Made by a program: the position numbers and the translations under genes. Below are positions 8,374 to 15,105 of a stretch of 64,000 nt of DNA, one piece after another. The number at the start of each line of letters is the position of its first letter. Position 1 is the stretch's first letter. Source of the DNA: CAZGAQ01 sp964523405 (GTDB lineage Bacteria; Planctomycetota; Phycisphaerae; UBA1845; Fen-1342); contig CAZGAQ010000001.1 in the NCBI GenBank assembly GCA_964523405.1, forward strand, positions 62,001 to 126,000, given 5' to 3'. The notes under the pieces are model-generated. The model did not search any database and was not told where the DNA came from. It was given only the letters and a program-made list of their open reading frames with translations.

Positions 8374-9089
8374 GATCGTACTCGGTTCACCAGGCGCACC
8401 AGTTCCACTGCATTGCGGGCCTTCATGGTGGTGTTGATGTTCGAACGGTAGACCTCGATGGTCTTCTCCTGAAGCCCGAGCTCTGCCGCGATCGCTTTGC
8501 TCGACATGCCTGCGACGACCAGGCCCAACACCTGTCGCTCGCGCCGCGTCAGGCGCGCTAGCCGGCGCCGCACGTCGTCCTCCTCACTGTGCTGGCGGTG
8601 CGCCTCCAGGTCCCGCGCGATGGCCGCCTGGATAGCCTGCTGGACGCGCGCCCCGGCGAGCGGCTTCTGCAGGACATCAAACGCGCCGGCCCGCATCATC
8701 TGCACGACGTCGGCTACGTCGGCGTGCGTCGTGGTGGCGATCACGGGCAGGGACGCCTTGCGGGCCGTCAACTCGGCCAGGAGCCGCGCGCTGCCGGCGC
8801 CCGGGAGATGCGCATCGAGGATCAGGCAGCCCGGGCGCCCCGCGTCGAAGTCCCTGAGGAAGCGCTCTGCCTCCGCGTAGGGGGCCGCCGCGTAGCCCAG
8901 TTCGGCCGCGAGCGCCCCCAGCCGATCGCGTATCTCCGCGTCGTCGTCTACCACAAACACCGCTGGCACCGCGCTCGTCAGCGGTGCTGGGTCGGCCCCG
9001 CCGGCGCGCAGTTCCTCTCCCAACGCCGGCTCCGTTGTTTGCGGTTCATGCTCTGGTGGTCTCGGATTCAGCATCCACACACTCGACAC
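8370..9089 (-). CDS. FixJ/NarL-type response regulator with LuxR-type DNA-binding domain
   Basis: Two-component transcription regulator of 239 residues. A receiver domain (about 43-160) shows the acidic cluster VVDDD at 46-50, the phospho-acceptor Asp at about 92 in LILDAHLPG, and the Lys of LQKP. A LuxR-type helix-turn-helix follows (about 170-235) with LTRRERQVLGLVVAGMSSKA and EKTIEVYRSNI. No histidine kinase is encoded nearby, so the partner sits elsewhere. It is the first gene of the leftward exopolysaccharide operon and overlaps nusG by 4 bases. The start is GTG at 9089; an in-frame ATG at 9074 is an alternative. It may autoregulate the operon from the 9.5 kb promoter, which is inference. 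Confidence 0.9.
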   Translation of the reverse strand: MSSVWMLNPRPPEHEPQTTEPALGEELRAGGADPAPLTSAVPAVFVVDDDAEIRDRLGALAAELGYAAAPYAEAERFLRDFDAGRPGCLILDAHLPGAGSARLLAELTARKASLPVIATTTHADVADVVQMMRAGAFDVLQKPLAGARVQQAIQAAIARDLEAHRQHSEEDDVRRRLARLTRRERQVLGLVVAGMSSKAIAAELGLQEKTIEVYRSNINTTMKARNAVELVRLVNRVRS

Positions 9090-9298
9090 ACTTCCCGAAC
9101 TCCGCGCAGACTCCGTCCCCGTCGATTAGGACATCGACTGCCCGGGGACGTCGAACCGCTGGCAGCCCGTTTCGGCGGTGCGGCCGCACCCCGGGCCCGA
9201 CGTCCGTGCCTTCCGTCTGCATCCTTGCTGCATGGAAACTGACCAGCCGCGGACCCTTCGTTCCGGCGCGGTCAGAGTAATACACCCAATAGATCGGG

Positions 9299-9308
9299 NN
9301 NNNNNNNN
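9299..9308. other. run of 10 N (assembly gap)
   Basis: Ten consecutive undetermined bases. The round number suggests a scaffold placeholder, so the true distance and the continuity of the flanks are not established. Confidence 0.95.
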
Positions 9309-9521
9309 CCCCAAATGGTGCGGTTCGCCCCCCCCGCGACTCCGCCTATTTTGTCTCGGCCAAGACCGACGCGTTTCGCCCCCGCGCCCACTCACACCCA
9401 GAGGGCTGGCCCGCTTCCTTCTCTCGCCTCCCCCATAACCGCGTGAGCAGCTAACGGCCCATAACTACGCGTTTCCCAACACGTCGTATTAGGGACCCAC
9501 TACATCCCTTCCTTGTGACTA

Positions 9522-9550
9522 AGTATAACCTAGATATTTGTCCGAAACAA
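9522..9550 (-). promoter_or_regulatory. sigma-70-like promoter for the exopolysaccharide operon
   Basis: Read leftward: -35 TTGTTT (9550-9545), a 17-base spacer and -10 TATACT (9527-9522), inside the only AT-rich patch of the region. Transcription would start near 9515 and run toward the response-regulator gene. The -10 matches 5 of 6 consensus positions, the -35 only 3 of 6. Confidence 0.5.
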
Positions 9551-9632
9551 CCTTTCAAGACGTATATTTTTAGTGCTATTTATGTTAGTACTTTGCACGC
9601 CCGGTAACATAGGGAAAACCCCCGATTGTGGG

Positions 9633-10112
9633 TTATCGGAATTCAACGTTCCATGCGAACGCGAACGCATTCCAGTCCGCGCGCTGCTCGTCCGGTTGGC
9701 GCGCATCGTACTTCCGCGTCACATAGTATAGCAGCAGCGCATCCCGCCCGCCGACGGCCACCCCGCCATGCCAGAGTCCCGCGGGAATCTGAATCACACC
9801 CGGCCGGTGTTCGCCGAGATACAGCGCCTTGCCGGACTGCGGTGGAACCTCGATGACGATCGCTTCGTCCCCGCCGGGTTGGGGCCGCGCCAGGCGCAGG
9901 CTCGCCACCAGCGGCACCGCCTCGGTGTTAAACAGCCCCACCTTCAGGTCCCCCGACACCACGACCCAATGGTCATCCTGTCGCAGGTGGCGGTGCCACG
10001 CCTTGACGGCACCCGCGTACATCGTGGAGATGTTGACCTGCCCCGGCAACTCCGCGAGGTGGTCAAAGATCGACATGAGCGAATAGCCGCGATCATCGAC
10101 GTACGTATGCAT
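9633..10112 (-). CDS. RmlC/FdtA-like cupin, dTDP-4-dehydro-sugar 3,5-epimerase family
   Basis: A 159-residue cupin resembling dTDP-4-dehydrorhamnose 3,5-epimerase: DDRGYSLMSIF near the N-terminus, WHRHLRQDDHWVVVSG as the cupin core with catalytic-type His, QIPAGLWHGG matching the family PPGFAHGF segment, and a C-terminal WNAFAFAWN similar to the usual WNDPxLGIDWP. It would act on the product of RfbB to make a dTDP-deoxysugar for the polysaccharide. It is shorter than typical RmlC (about 180) and diverged, so an isomerase of the WxcM/FdtA kind is possible. The ATG at 10112 follows a GGAG at good spacing. It comes 18 bases after the cyclophilin gene and ends the Wza operon. Confidence 0.75.
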   Translation of the reverse strand: MHTYVDDRGYSLMSIFDHLAELPGQVNISTMYAGAVKAWHRHLRQDDHWVVVSGDLKVGLFNTEAVPLVASLRLARPQPGGDEAIVIEVPPQSGKALYLGEHRPGVIQIPAGLWHGGVAVGGRDALLLYYVTRKYDARQPDEQRADWNAFAFAWNVEFR

Positions 10113-10130
10113 CAACCAGCTCCGGACGCT

Positions 10131-10826
10131 CTAGCGGCTACTCATCAGGTACTGCAGTGCCGTTACCAGCATATCGCGTAAGTTCACCTGTGCATTGTAG
10201 CGGTAGTACCGCAGATAGTAGTCCCATTCCGAGCTGAGGACTTCCGGTCCCGGCTCCAGCGTCGCGCTCTGCAGAAGCACGTCCACCGTCGGCACGTCGC
10301 TGAAGTCCCCCTGCGGGCCGGTCGGTACGGCCGCAATCTGGTCGACCACGTCCATGCCCTGGATGATCTGGCCGAACACCGCGTAACCGGGGGCGGTCAG
10401 CGTGGCGTCGAGAGCGGGATTGTCCGCCAGGTTGATGTAGAACTGCGATGTGGCGGAGTCGCGGGCGTCTCCGCGCGCCATCCCCACCGTCCCGCGCAGG
10501 TTCTTCAGGCCATTGTTGGCCTCACTCAGGATCGGGTCCCGTGTGGCCTTGGCCACGAGCCCGGGGGTGTAGCCGCCGCCCTGAATGACGAAGCCCGGGA
10601 TCACACGATGGAACAGCGTGCCATCGTAGAAGCCGTCCTGCACATACTGCTCGAAGTTCGCCACCGACTGGGGCGCATTGGGTTCGAGCAACTCGATGAC
10701 CACCTCACCCAGACTGGTCGTCAAGCGGGCGCGCGGATTGCCCGCAACGTACGGCGCCGCGGAGGGACAGCCGCCACATACCAAGGCGCCGAGCAGCACG
10801 AGTTGTGCACAGAGCGGCCACTTCAT
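10131..10826 (-). CDS. cyclophilin-type peptidyl-prolyl isomerase lipoprotein
   Basis: A 231-residue exported prolyl isomerase. The N-terminus is a lipoprotein signal with lipobox LVCGGC, so the mature protein is probably anchored on the periplasmic side. The cyclophilin core is clear: EVVIELLEPNAPQSVANF, FYDGTLFHRVIPGFVIQGG, GTVGMARG, SATSQFYINLADNP and YAVFGQIIQGMDVVDQI. It sits between the Wza-type export gene (58-base gap) and the RmlC-like gene (18 bases), so it is probably co-transcribed with them. A folding role for the outer-membrane export channel is a reasonable guess. A C-terminal extension of about 45 residues after the core has no motif I recognise. ATG 10826 has an AGGAG upstream. 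Confidence 0.92.
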   Translation of the reverse strand: MKWPLCAQLVLLGALVCGGCPSAAPYVAGNPRARLTTSLGEVVIELLEPNAPQSVANFEQYVQDGFYDGTLFHRVIPGFVIQGGGYTPGLVAKATRDPILSEANNGLKNLRGTVGMARGDARDSATSQFYINLADNPALDATLTAPGYAVFGQIIQGMDVVDQIAAVPTGPQGDFSDVPTVDVLLQSATLEPGPEVLSSEWDYYLRYYRYNAQVNLRDMLVTALQYLMSSR

Positions 10827-10884
10827 CGCATCCTTCTCCTGCGCGACCAGCGCGCACCGTACGGCCCGGGAATCCGCGCGGGGC

Positions 10885-12105
10885 TCACGGCGCCTGGACT
10901 TGCGGGATCAGCAGATTCGGCAACGTCGAACCCAGCGAATCCTTCAGCGTGTTACGCGTCGCGTTGTTCTTGAGCGCGCGTTCCGCGTTGTACTGGGCCA
11001 GCGGATCGTAGTGCAGACCCACGTTGAACGGACCCGGCATCAGGTTCTTCCACGCCCACTCCTGCGCCAGCGTTTCCAGCGTCTGCGGAATGTGCAGGAC
11101 ATCGCCCGGCTTGAGGGCCAGGTCGGACTCGCGCCCCTCCATGATGCTCAGCAAATCCAGCCGCACCTGCACCTGTTGTCCGCTCGGCAGCGTGCGAATC
11201 AGCGTGCCTTCCTTGATGATCATGTAGTCCCGCAGGCCGCCGGCGGCCGCCACCGCCTGCACGAGCGAGATCGTCGCGGCGCGCGGGATCATGATCGGGC
11301 CGGCCCGGTTGACCAGCCCGCTGACGTACACGGCGCTCTGCTCCGAAGTCTCGACGACCAGGATGTCCCCCGACTCGAGGGGCGGCGTCACCAGCGCCCG
11401 GCGCACGTCGGCGACGTTGTCCAGATTGAAGACCGTCTCGCCGCGCTCGGTGCGGATCGGCTTGTAGTGCACACGCCCCGAGCCCGTCGCGTTGGTCGGT
11501 ACGGCCACCGTTGACAGGCCGAAGCCGCCCGCCTGCGCCAGGGCATACAGGACGTTGCGCTCGTTCTGCCGCAGCTTCACAAACCCGGGCGTATTCACCG
11601 CGCCCAGCACGAGGACCGTGGTGGTCTCCGGTTCGAGCACCTGCACATACACCGAGAATGGATGCGTAGGCTTCACCACCGCGGGCACGTAGGCGGAAAT
11701 CAGCGCCTGCTCCACCTGCGTCAGGGACAGTCCCTGGACCGCAATCGCCCCCGCGGAAGGCGCGTTGATCTTCCCCTCATCGTTCACGCGCACCTCGACG
11801 ATGGTCGGTGCGTACGGATCCGCGGTGAGCCCGAGCATCTTGAGCGACAGCACATCCCGCGGCTGTACGAGGTACGGATGAACCTCGGTCAGCCCAAGGT
11901 CGGCGACGGGTACGGGTGCGGGCGGGGCCTCGATACCCTTGCCCTCCAGTTGCGCCAACTCCGTGACCGTGATGCGCTTCGGGCCTTCGCAACCCGGCGC
12001 GAGCAGGGCCACCACCGGCAATCCGACCAGCAGGGCGATCTGCCGCGCGCGGTAACCGCCTGCGCACCGGCGCTGTCTCGCAAGTTTCATGTCCGGCCTC
12101 GTCAT
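10885..12105 (-). CDS. polysaccharide export lipoprotein, Wza/OPX family
   Basis: Outer-membrane polysaccharide export protein of 406 residues. The N-terminus is a lipoprotein signal ending in LLAPGC (Cys about 39). The poly-export domain follows (HPYLVQPRDVLSLKML, VRVNDEGKINAPSAGAIAVQGLSLTQVE), then SLBB-type repeats (TTVLVLGAVNTPGFVKL and SAVYVSGLVNRAGPIMI). The C-terminus (EWAWKNLMPGPFNVGLHYDP onward) is longer than in enteric Wza. It is the export partner of the Wzc-like kinase at 3621-5954. I chose ATG 12105 because a GGAG lies 6 bases upstream; a GTG at 12117 is in frame but has no such site. It is the first gene of a three-gene leftward operon. Confidence 0.93.
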   Translation of the reverse strand: MTRPDMKLARQRRCAGGYRARQIALLVGLPVVALLAPGCEGPKRITVTELAQLEGKGIEAPPAPVPVADLGLTEVHPYLVQPRDVLSLKMLGLTADPYAPTIVEVRVNDEGKINAPSAGAIAVQGLSLTQVEQALISAYVPAVVKPTHPFSVYVQVLEPETTTVLVLGAVNTPGFVKLRQNERNVLYALAQAGGFGLSTVAVPTNATGSGRVHYKPIRTERGETVFNLDNVADVRRALVTPPLESGDILVVETSEQSAVYVSGLVNRAGPIMIPRAATISLVQAVAAAGGLRDYMIIKEGTLIRTLPSGQQVQVRLDLLSIMEGRESDLALKPGDVLHIPQTLETLAQEWAWKNLMPGPFNVGLHYDPLAQYNAERALKNNATRNTLKDSLGSTLPNLLIPQVQAP

Positions 12106-12465
12106 GCGAATCTCCACTCGCCGCGTCTCGTCTCACTGCGGAGACTCTGGTCCGCCATCCAGTCCGCGCCTGGAACCGCTTCTTGCGGAGGCAGCCCGCC
12201 GTCGCGCGCCAGGCCAACACCATTATCGGAAGAAACTGGGTTGGGGCGCCAGCCCGGAGCCCTCCGTCCTGCTGGGCACCGGCTGCTTGCCCGACTGCAG
12301 AGGCGGCAGTTTCCCCGATTCCGGTCCGATATTCAACTGGGCCGCGACCCCGGCACGGGCGGCGGGACCCGCCTATCCGCCTCTACAAAAACGCCCCCCG
12401 GTAGCGAGCCGGGGGGCGCGATGAGTCCAACAGGTCGCCTCGTGGCGCGACCGCAAGCCTTTGAG
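12106..12465. other. intergenic region upstream of the export operon
   Basis: This stretch holds the leader of the Wza operon and, toward its right end, the terminator of the PEP-CTERM gene. I see no gene in it and no convincing -35/-10 pair for the leftward operon. Confidence 0.5.
12387..12418 (-). terminator. intrinsic terminator of the PEP-CTERM-like gene
   Basis: A perfect 10-bp GC stem, CGCCCCCCGG (12392-12401) against CCGGGGGGCG (12409-12418), with a 7-base loop. Read leftward, it is followed directly by TTTTTG. It lies 48 bases beyond the stop of the 12466-13236 gene, separating that gene from the Wza operon. Confidence 0.85.
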
Positions 12466-13236
12466 TTAGGCCAAGCGGCGCTTGGCCCAGCCGACGACGC
12501 CCAGGCCGAGGACGCCCAACAGGACGGCGGCCGGCGCCGGGACGACCATGACCTCGACCACGAGGTCGTTGTAGTCCCAGTCCGTCTGCTGCTGCTGCAA
12601 CTGGTCTTCGAAGAACAGCAGCCACGACTTGTGGCCGTTACCGTAGTCCAGCAGGTACGTCAGCATGTGATCCAGGCCGTCCTGGTTCGCGCTGTCCAGT
12701 GAGTACTGGGGGTTATACGGGCCGTTGCCGCGCCGCGCCCAGGCAAACAGGCTGCTGAGCTGGAACGGGCCCGACGTATTCTGGCCCGGGTTGATCATGT
12801 TGTTGTCGGCCACGTTCACCTTGAACAGCTGCTGGAAGCCGCCGCTCAGCGCGTAGCCACTGCCCGTGTTGACCAGGCGATTCCAGCCAAATTCCTGGCT
12901 GTAGGCCGCGTAGCGGGCCCGGGCCTTGGCCTTGATCGTGCCATCCTGCCAAGCCTGGTCGTCGTTAATGCCGGCGGCGAGCGACTTCAGCGGAAGGGGC
13001 GAACCGGCCCCGAAGTCGTCCACGCGGGTCAGCGTGACCGTGCCGTTGCTGTACGAACTGGCACCCCAGTTCAGCCCCTTCGTGCTGTTGTTGCCGACGC
13101 CGACAAAGCTGCCGCCGTAGACCTGATCCAGAATCGTCTTCGTGCTCGCGCCAGACGATCCACCAATCTGCGTAAAGCCGGCCAGGGCGCTCGAGGCGAC
13201 CGCCAGCACGGCGAAAATACCGATTACCTTCTTCAT
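12466..13236 (-). CDS. secreted protein with PEP-CTERM-like sorting signal and DUF4114-like motif
   Basis: A 256-residue exported protein. Signal peptide MKKVIGIFAVLAVASSALA at the start; body rich in Asn, Gly and Ser; a segment DWDYNDLVVEV of the kind found in DUF4114 domains just before the C-terminus; then a sorting signal of the PEP-CTERM type (VPAP, hydrophobic stretch, then AKRR). VPAP replaces the usual VPEP. Such proteins are processed by exosortase and are typical of bacteria with this style of exopolysaccharide locus; no exosortase lies in the window. The ATG at 13236 has a strong GGGAGAAGGGA upstream. The gene has its own terminator. The specific function is unknown; a matrix or surface protein is likely. 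Confidence 0.82.
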   Translation of the reverse strand: MKKVIGIFAVLAVASSALAGFTQIGGSSGASTKTILDQVYGGSFVGVGNNSTKGLNWGASSYSNGTVTLTRVDDFGAGSPLPLKSLAAGINDDQAWQDGTIKAKARARYAAYSQEFGWNRLVNTGSGYALSGGFQQLFKVNVADNNMINPGQNTSGPFQLSSLFAWARRGNGPYNPQYSLDSANQDGLDHMLTYLLDYGNGHKSWLLFFEDQLQQQQTDWDYNDLVVEVMVVPAPAAVLLGVLGLGVVGWAKRRLA

Positions 13237-13322
13237 GAGTATTTCCCTTCTCCCTGTATCACGAGACTCTTCTCGCCCTGACGCAAATGTCCGCCGCGCG
13301 AACATCGGCGCAGGTCGAACGA

Positions 13323-13901
13323 TCAGCAAGACACGGGAGCGGGGGGAGGTCCGCGCGGAATCGCCACAAAGACGTGCGCGGACGTGGGGGGTGAAAAAGC
13401 TGCCTCGGTTCCGCGGCGCGGCCAAGCCGGCGCGGGCAGGGGCGGTGGTCTCGTCAGATCACACGGTACCGCCACGCACACCAGGTGCAGCGTCTCGCCG
13501 TTCGCGCTTTGAACTAGAACCGTCGTGGCGCTGAGTTCCTGCAGTGACGCGAAACTCAACTGCCGCACCGATCGAGCGGCCCGTAAGGCTCCGAAGCTCA
13601 GGAAGAGCGACAGCGCGAGCGGCATCGTGCCCGTCACGCCCGCACCCGGTCGGAGTGCAATGGTCGTCTCCGGCGCAGCCTCGGGGGAATAAGCATCAAG
13701 TGATGAGGCGGCCGACGGGAACGAGCCCGGCGATTCCTGCGGTTGGCTCGCAAGCAGGTGTGTGGAGGCGGTCGCTGCCCGATGGACGGTGGCGGGAGCG
13801 TAACCATTGCGCGCCATGCCACTGCCAACCGCCATGCCCGCGTGAAGCGGGACAGCGGCTATCGAGAGCGTAACTGCAATGGCGAAACGCTGGATTCGCA
13901 C
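13323..13901 (-). CDS. hypothetical exported or membrane protein
   Basis: A 192-residue reading frame with a convincing N-terminal signal (RIQRFAIAVTLSIAAVPLHAG), a low-complexity Ser/Ala/Pro part, one hydrophobic stretch (TMPLALSLFLSFGALRAARS) followed by basic residues, and a Pro-rich tail ending in PRGPPPAPVSC. The arrangement of spacer, hydrophobic stretch and Arg resembles a sorting or anchoring signal in the middle of the protein. It starts with GTG at 13901 and no strong ribosome-binding site is seen. It precedes the PEP-CTERM-like gene on the same strand (86-base gap), so they may share a transcript. I recognise no family, and a spurious frame cannot be excluded. Confidence 0.5.
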   Translation of the reverse strand: MRIQRFAIAVTLSIAAVPLHAGMAVGSGMARNGYAPATVHRAATASTHLLASQPQESPGSFPSAASSLDAYSPEAAPETTIALRPGAGVTGTMPLALSLFLSFGALRAARSVRQLSFASLQELSATTVLVQSANGETLHLVCVAVPCDLTRPPPLPAPAWPRRGTEAAFSPPTSAHVFVAIPRGPPPAPVSC

Positions 13902-14139
13902 TTGCCCACCAGATCAGCCGAACAACTCTAGTATCACTCATAGGCTACGTCCCCGCTCCCGCGAAGTCAATCACAACCCCAAAATCGGCACCAAAAAAGA
14001 CTCGGATTCTTCAGGAATGGCGGCAGTACGGGCCAAGCGCACGGCTTGCAGTGCGAGTTATAGGACGTGGTGCGTGCGTGTTCCCGTTCTGGCCGCGCGG
14101 AAGCGCTGGTCCCGTCCGGAAACACGCACGGGGCGTCGA

Positions 14140-14502
14140 CTAGGTCTCACCTTCTGGCCCTTCGCTCAGATCGAGGTGGAACCTGTGGATCATCCGGTGC
14201 AACGCCGGGGCGAAGAGAATCCCCGCGACGGTCAGGAAGAGGAAGCCGGACGAAAGCGCGTAAGCGCCCGCAAAAAGCTTGCCCGCCGTGGTGTGTAATT
14301 CGCTCACTGGCCCCATACCCGAAAGAATCATTGCCGCATCCACGAACGCATCAAGCCAGGCCAGTCCTTCGAAGCGGTGGTAGCCCACCGTGCCAACGGC
14401 CAGCGCGCCGAACACAAGCCCCAGTGCGATGCTGACCGAACGGACCATACGCAGGAAGAACCCAAAGCGCGGCAGCAGCGGTTCCAAGCGATGTTCGAAC
14501 AT
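14140..14502 (-). CDS. small integral membrane protein of unknown function
   Basis: A 120-residue protein with about three hydrophobic segments: IALGLVFGALAVGTVGY, FVDAAMILSGMGPVSEL and FAGAYALSSGFLFLTVAGILFAPALH. It ends in a charged, His-containing tail (HRMIHRFHLDLSEG). The GMGP segment between helices is vaguely like a pore loop of two-helix ion channels, but there is no TVGYG filter, so I do not call it a channel. It is transcribed away from rnpA, with a 156-base divergent spacer. The hydrophobic profile and high-GC third positions in frame support a real gene. Confidence 0.65.
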   Translation of the reverse strand: MFEHRLEPLLPRFGFFLRMVRSVSIALGLVFGALAVGTVGYHRFEGLAWLDAFVDAAMILSGMGPVSELHTTAGKLFAGAYALSSGFLFLTVAGILFAPALHRMIHRFHLDLSEGPEGET

Positions 14503-14627
14503 GGTGGCCTCCTCGGCGTGTTGAGCGGGGATGTCGCGTCAACGACCATTCTACCGCGCTCGGGTCGCAGCGGCATTACACCCCAACGTGCTGCGTCGGG
14601 GGTCGTGGCGCGTTCCCGCTGCGCCGC

Positions 14628-14633
14628 TAGAAT
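14628..14633 (+). promoter_or_regulatory. candidate -10 element of rnpA
   Basis: TAGAAT lies 25 bases before the rnpA start, with a GAGGT ribosome-binding site in between (about 14648-14652). No matching -35 hexamer is seen. Confidence 0.3.
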
Positions 14634-14658
14634 GCGGCCGACCGTGCGAGGTAGACCG

Positions 14659-15081
14659 ATGTCGGAGAGCCCATCCGCCGAGCATGCCGGTGCGGGTCCG
14701 ATCCCCGGCCAGCCCGACTGCGCCCGGGGAACGTTCTCGTTCTCGCGTGCGCAGCGCCTGATTCGCAAGGCGGACTTTGATCGCGTCATGCAGGGCGGGA
14801 TACGCCTGATCGATGGTCGCTTGACCCTCTGGGTGTCAGGGAACGGACTGGGCCGCACGCGCCTCGGTTTGACGGTGGGCCGCAAACACGGGCACGCGCC
14901 GCACCGCGCGCGCCTGAAGCGCGTGCTGCGCGAGGCGTTTCGGCTCTGCCGCCCAGGGCTGCCGACCGGGCTGGATCTGGTCTGCGCGCCGCGGGCGGGC
15001 GTCGAGCTGTGTGTCGTGGATTGCATGGACTCATTCCAAAACCTGACCGCCCGCGCCGCGCCGCGCCTCGCCGGGAAGTGA
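14659..15081 (+). CDS. rnpA: ribonuclease P protein component
   Basis: Protein subunit of RNase P, which helps the catalytic RNA cleave tRNA 5' leaders. The 140-residue sequence has a divergent acidic N-terminal 25 residues and then the family pattern: FSRAQRLIRKADFDRVMQGG, RTRLGLTVGRKHGHAPHRAR and the RNR-type loop LKRVLREAFRL, then LPTGLDLVCAPRAG. The ATG at 14659 follows GAGGT at good spacing. In most bacteria rnpA lies between rpmH and yidC; here the neighbours are a membrane protein and a glycosyltransferase, and no rpmH is visible in the 156 bases upstream. The RNP-type motifs make the call solid despite the unusual context. Confidence 0.92.
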   Translation: MSESPSAEHAGAGPIPGQPDCARGTFSFSRAQRLIRKADFDRVMQGGIRLIDGRLTLWVSGNGLGRTRLGLTVGRKHGHAPHRARLKRVLREAFRLCRPGLPTGLDLVCAPRAGVELCVVDCMDSFQNLTARAAPRLAGK

Positions 15082-15090
15082 TTCCCCGCT

Positions 15091-15096
15091 TATAAC
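15091..15096 (+). promoter_or_regulatory. candidate -10 element with leaderless start
   Basis: TATAAC lies 9 bases before the ATG at 15106, and no Shine-Dalgarno sequence is present. If used, transcription would start at or within a few bases of the start codon. Confidence 0.35.
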
Positions 15097-15105
15097 CTTC
15101 GCTCT

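Larger units (their letters stand above)
9090..9632. other. long non-coding leader region with assembly gap and AT-rich segment
   Basis: No credible gene is visible in this 543-base stretch. It lies between the 3' end of the RmlC-like gene and the 5' end of the response-regulator operon, and holds ten N at 9299-9308. The part from about 9440 to 9610 is clearly AT-richer than the rest of the window and contains the best leftward promoter candidate. A transcript from there would have a leader of about 430 bases, unusual for this window and room for an antitermination-loading or other control element. Because of the gap, missing sequence, including a small gene, cannot be excluded. Confidence 0.6.

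Noticed and set aside
9046..9285. Small leftward frame just upstream of the response regulator
   Set aside because: It overlaps the regulator start in another frame and has no ribosome-binding site or family resemblance.
9090..9632. ops/JUMPstart element for the NusG paralogue
   Set aside because: No match to GGCGGTAGNNTN is visible; the loading site, if any, differs or lies in the gap.
14503..14658. rpmH upstream of rnpA
   Set aside because: No frame with the Lys/Arg-rich L34 pattern is present on either strand.
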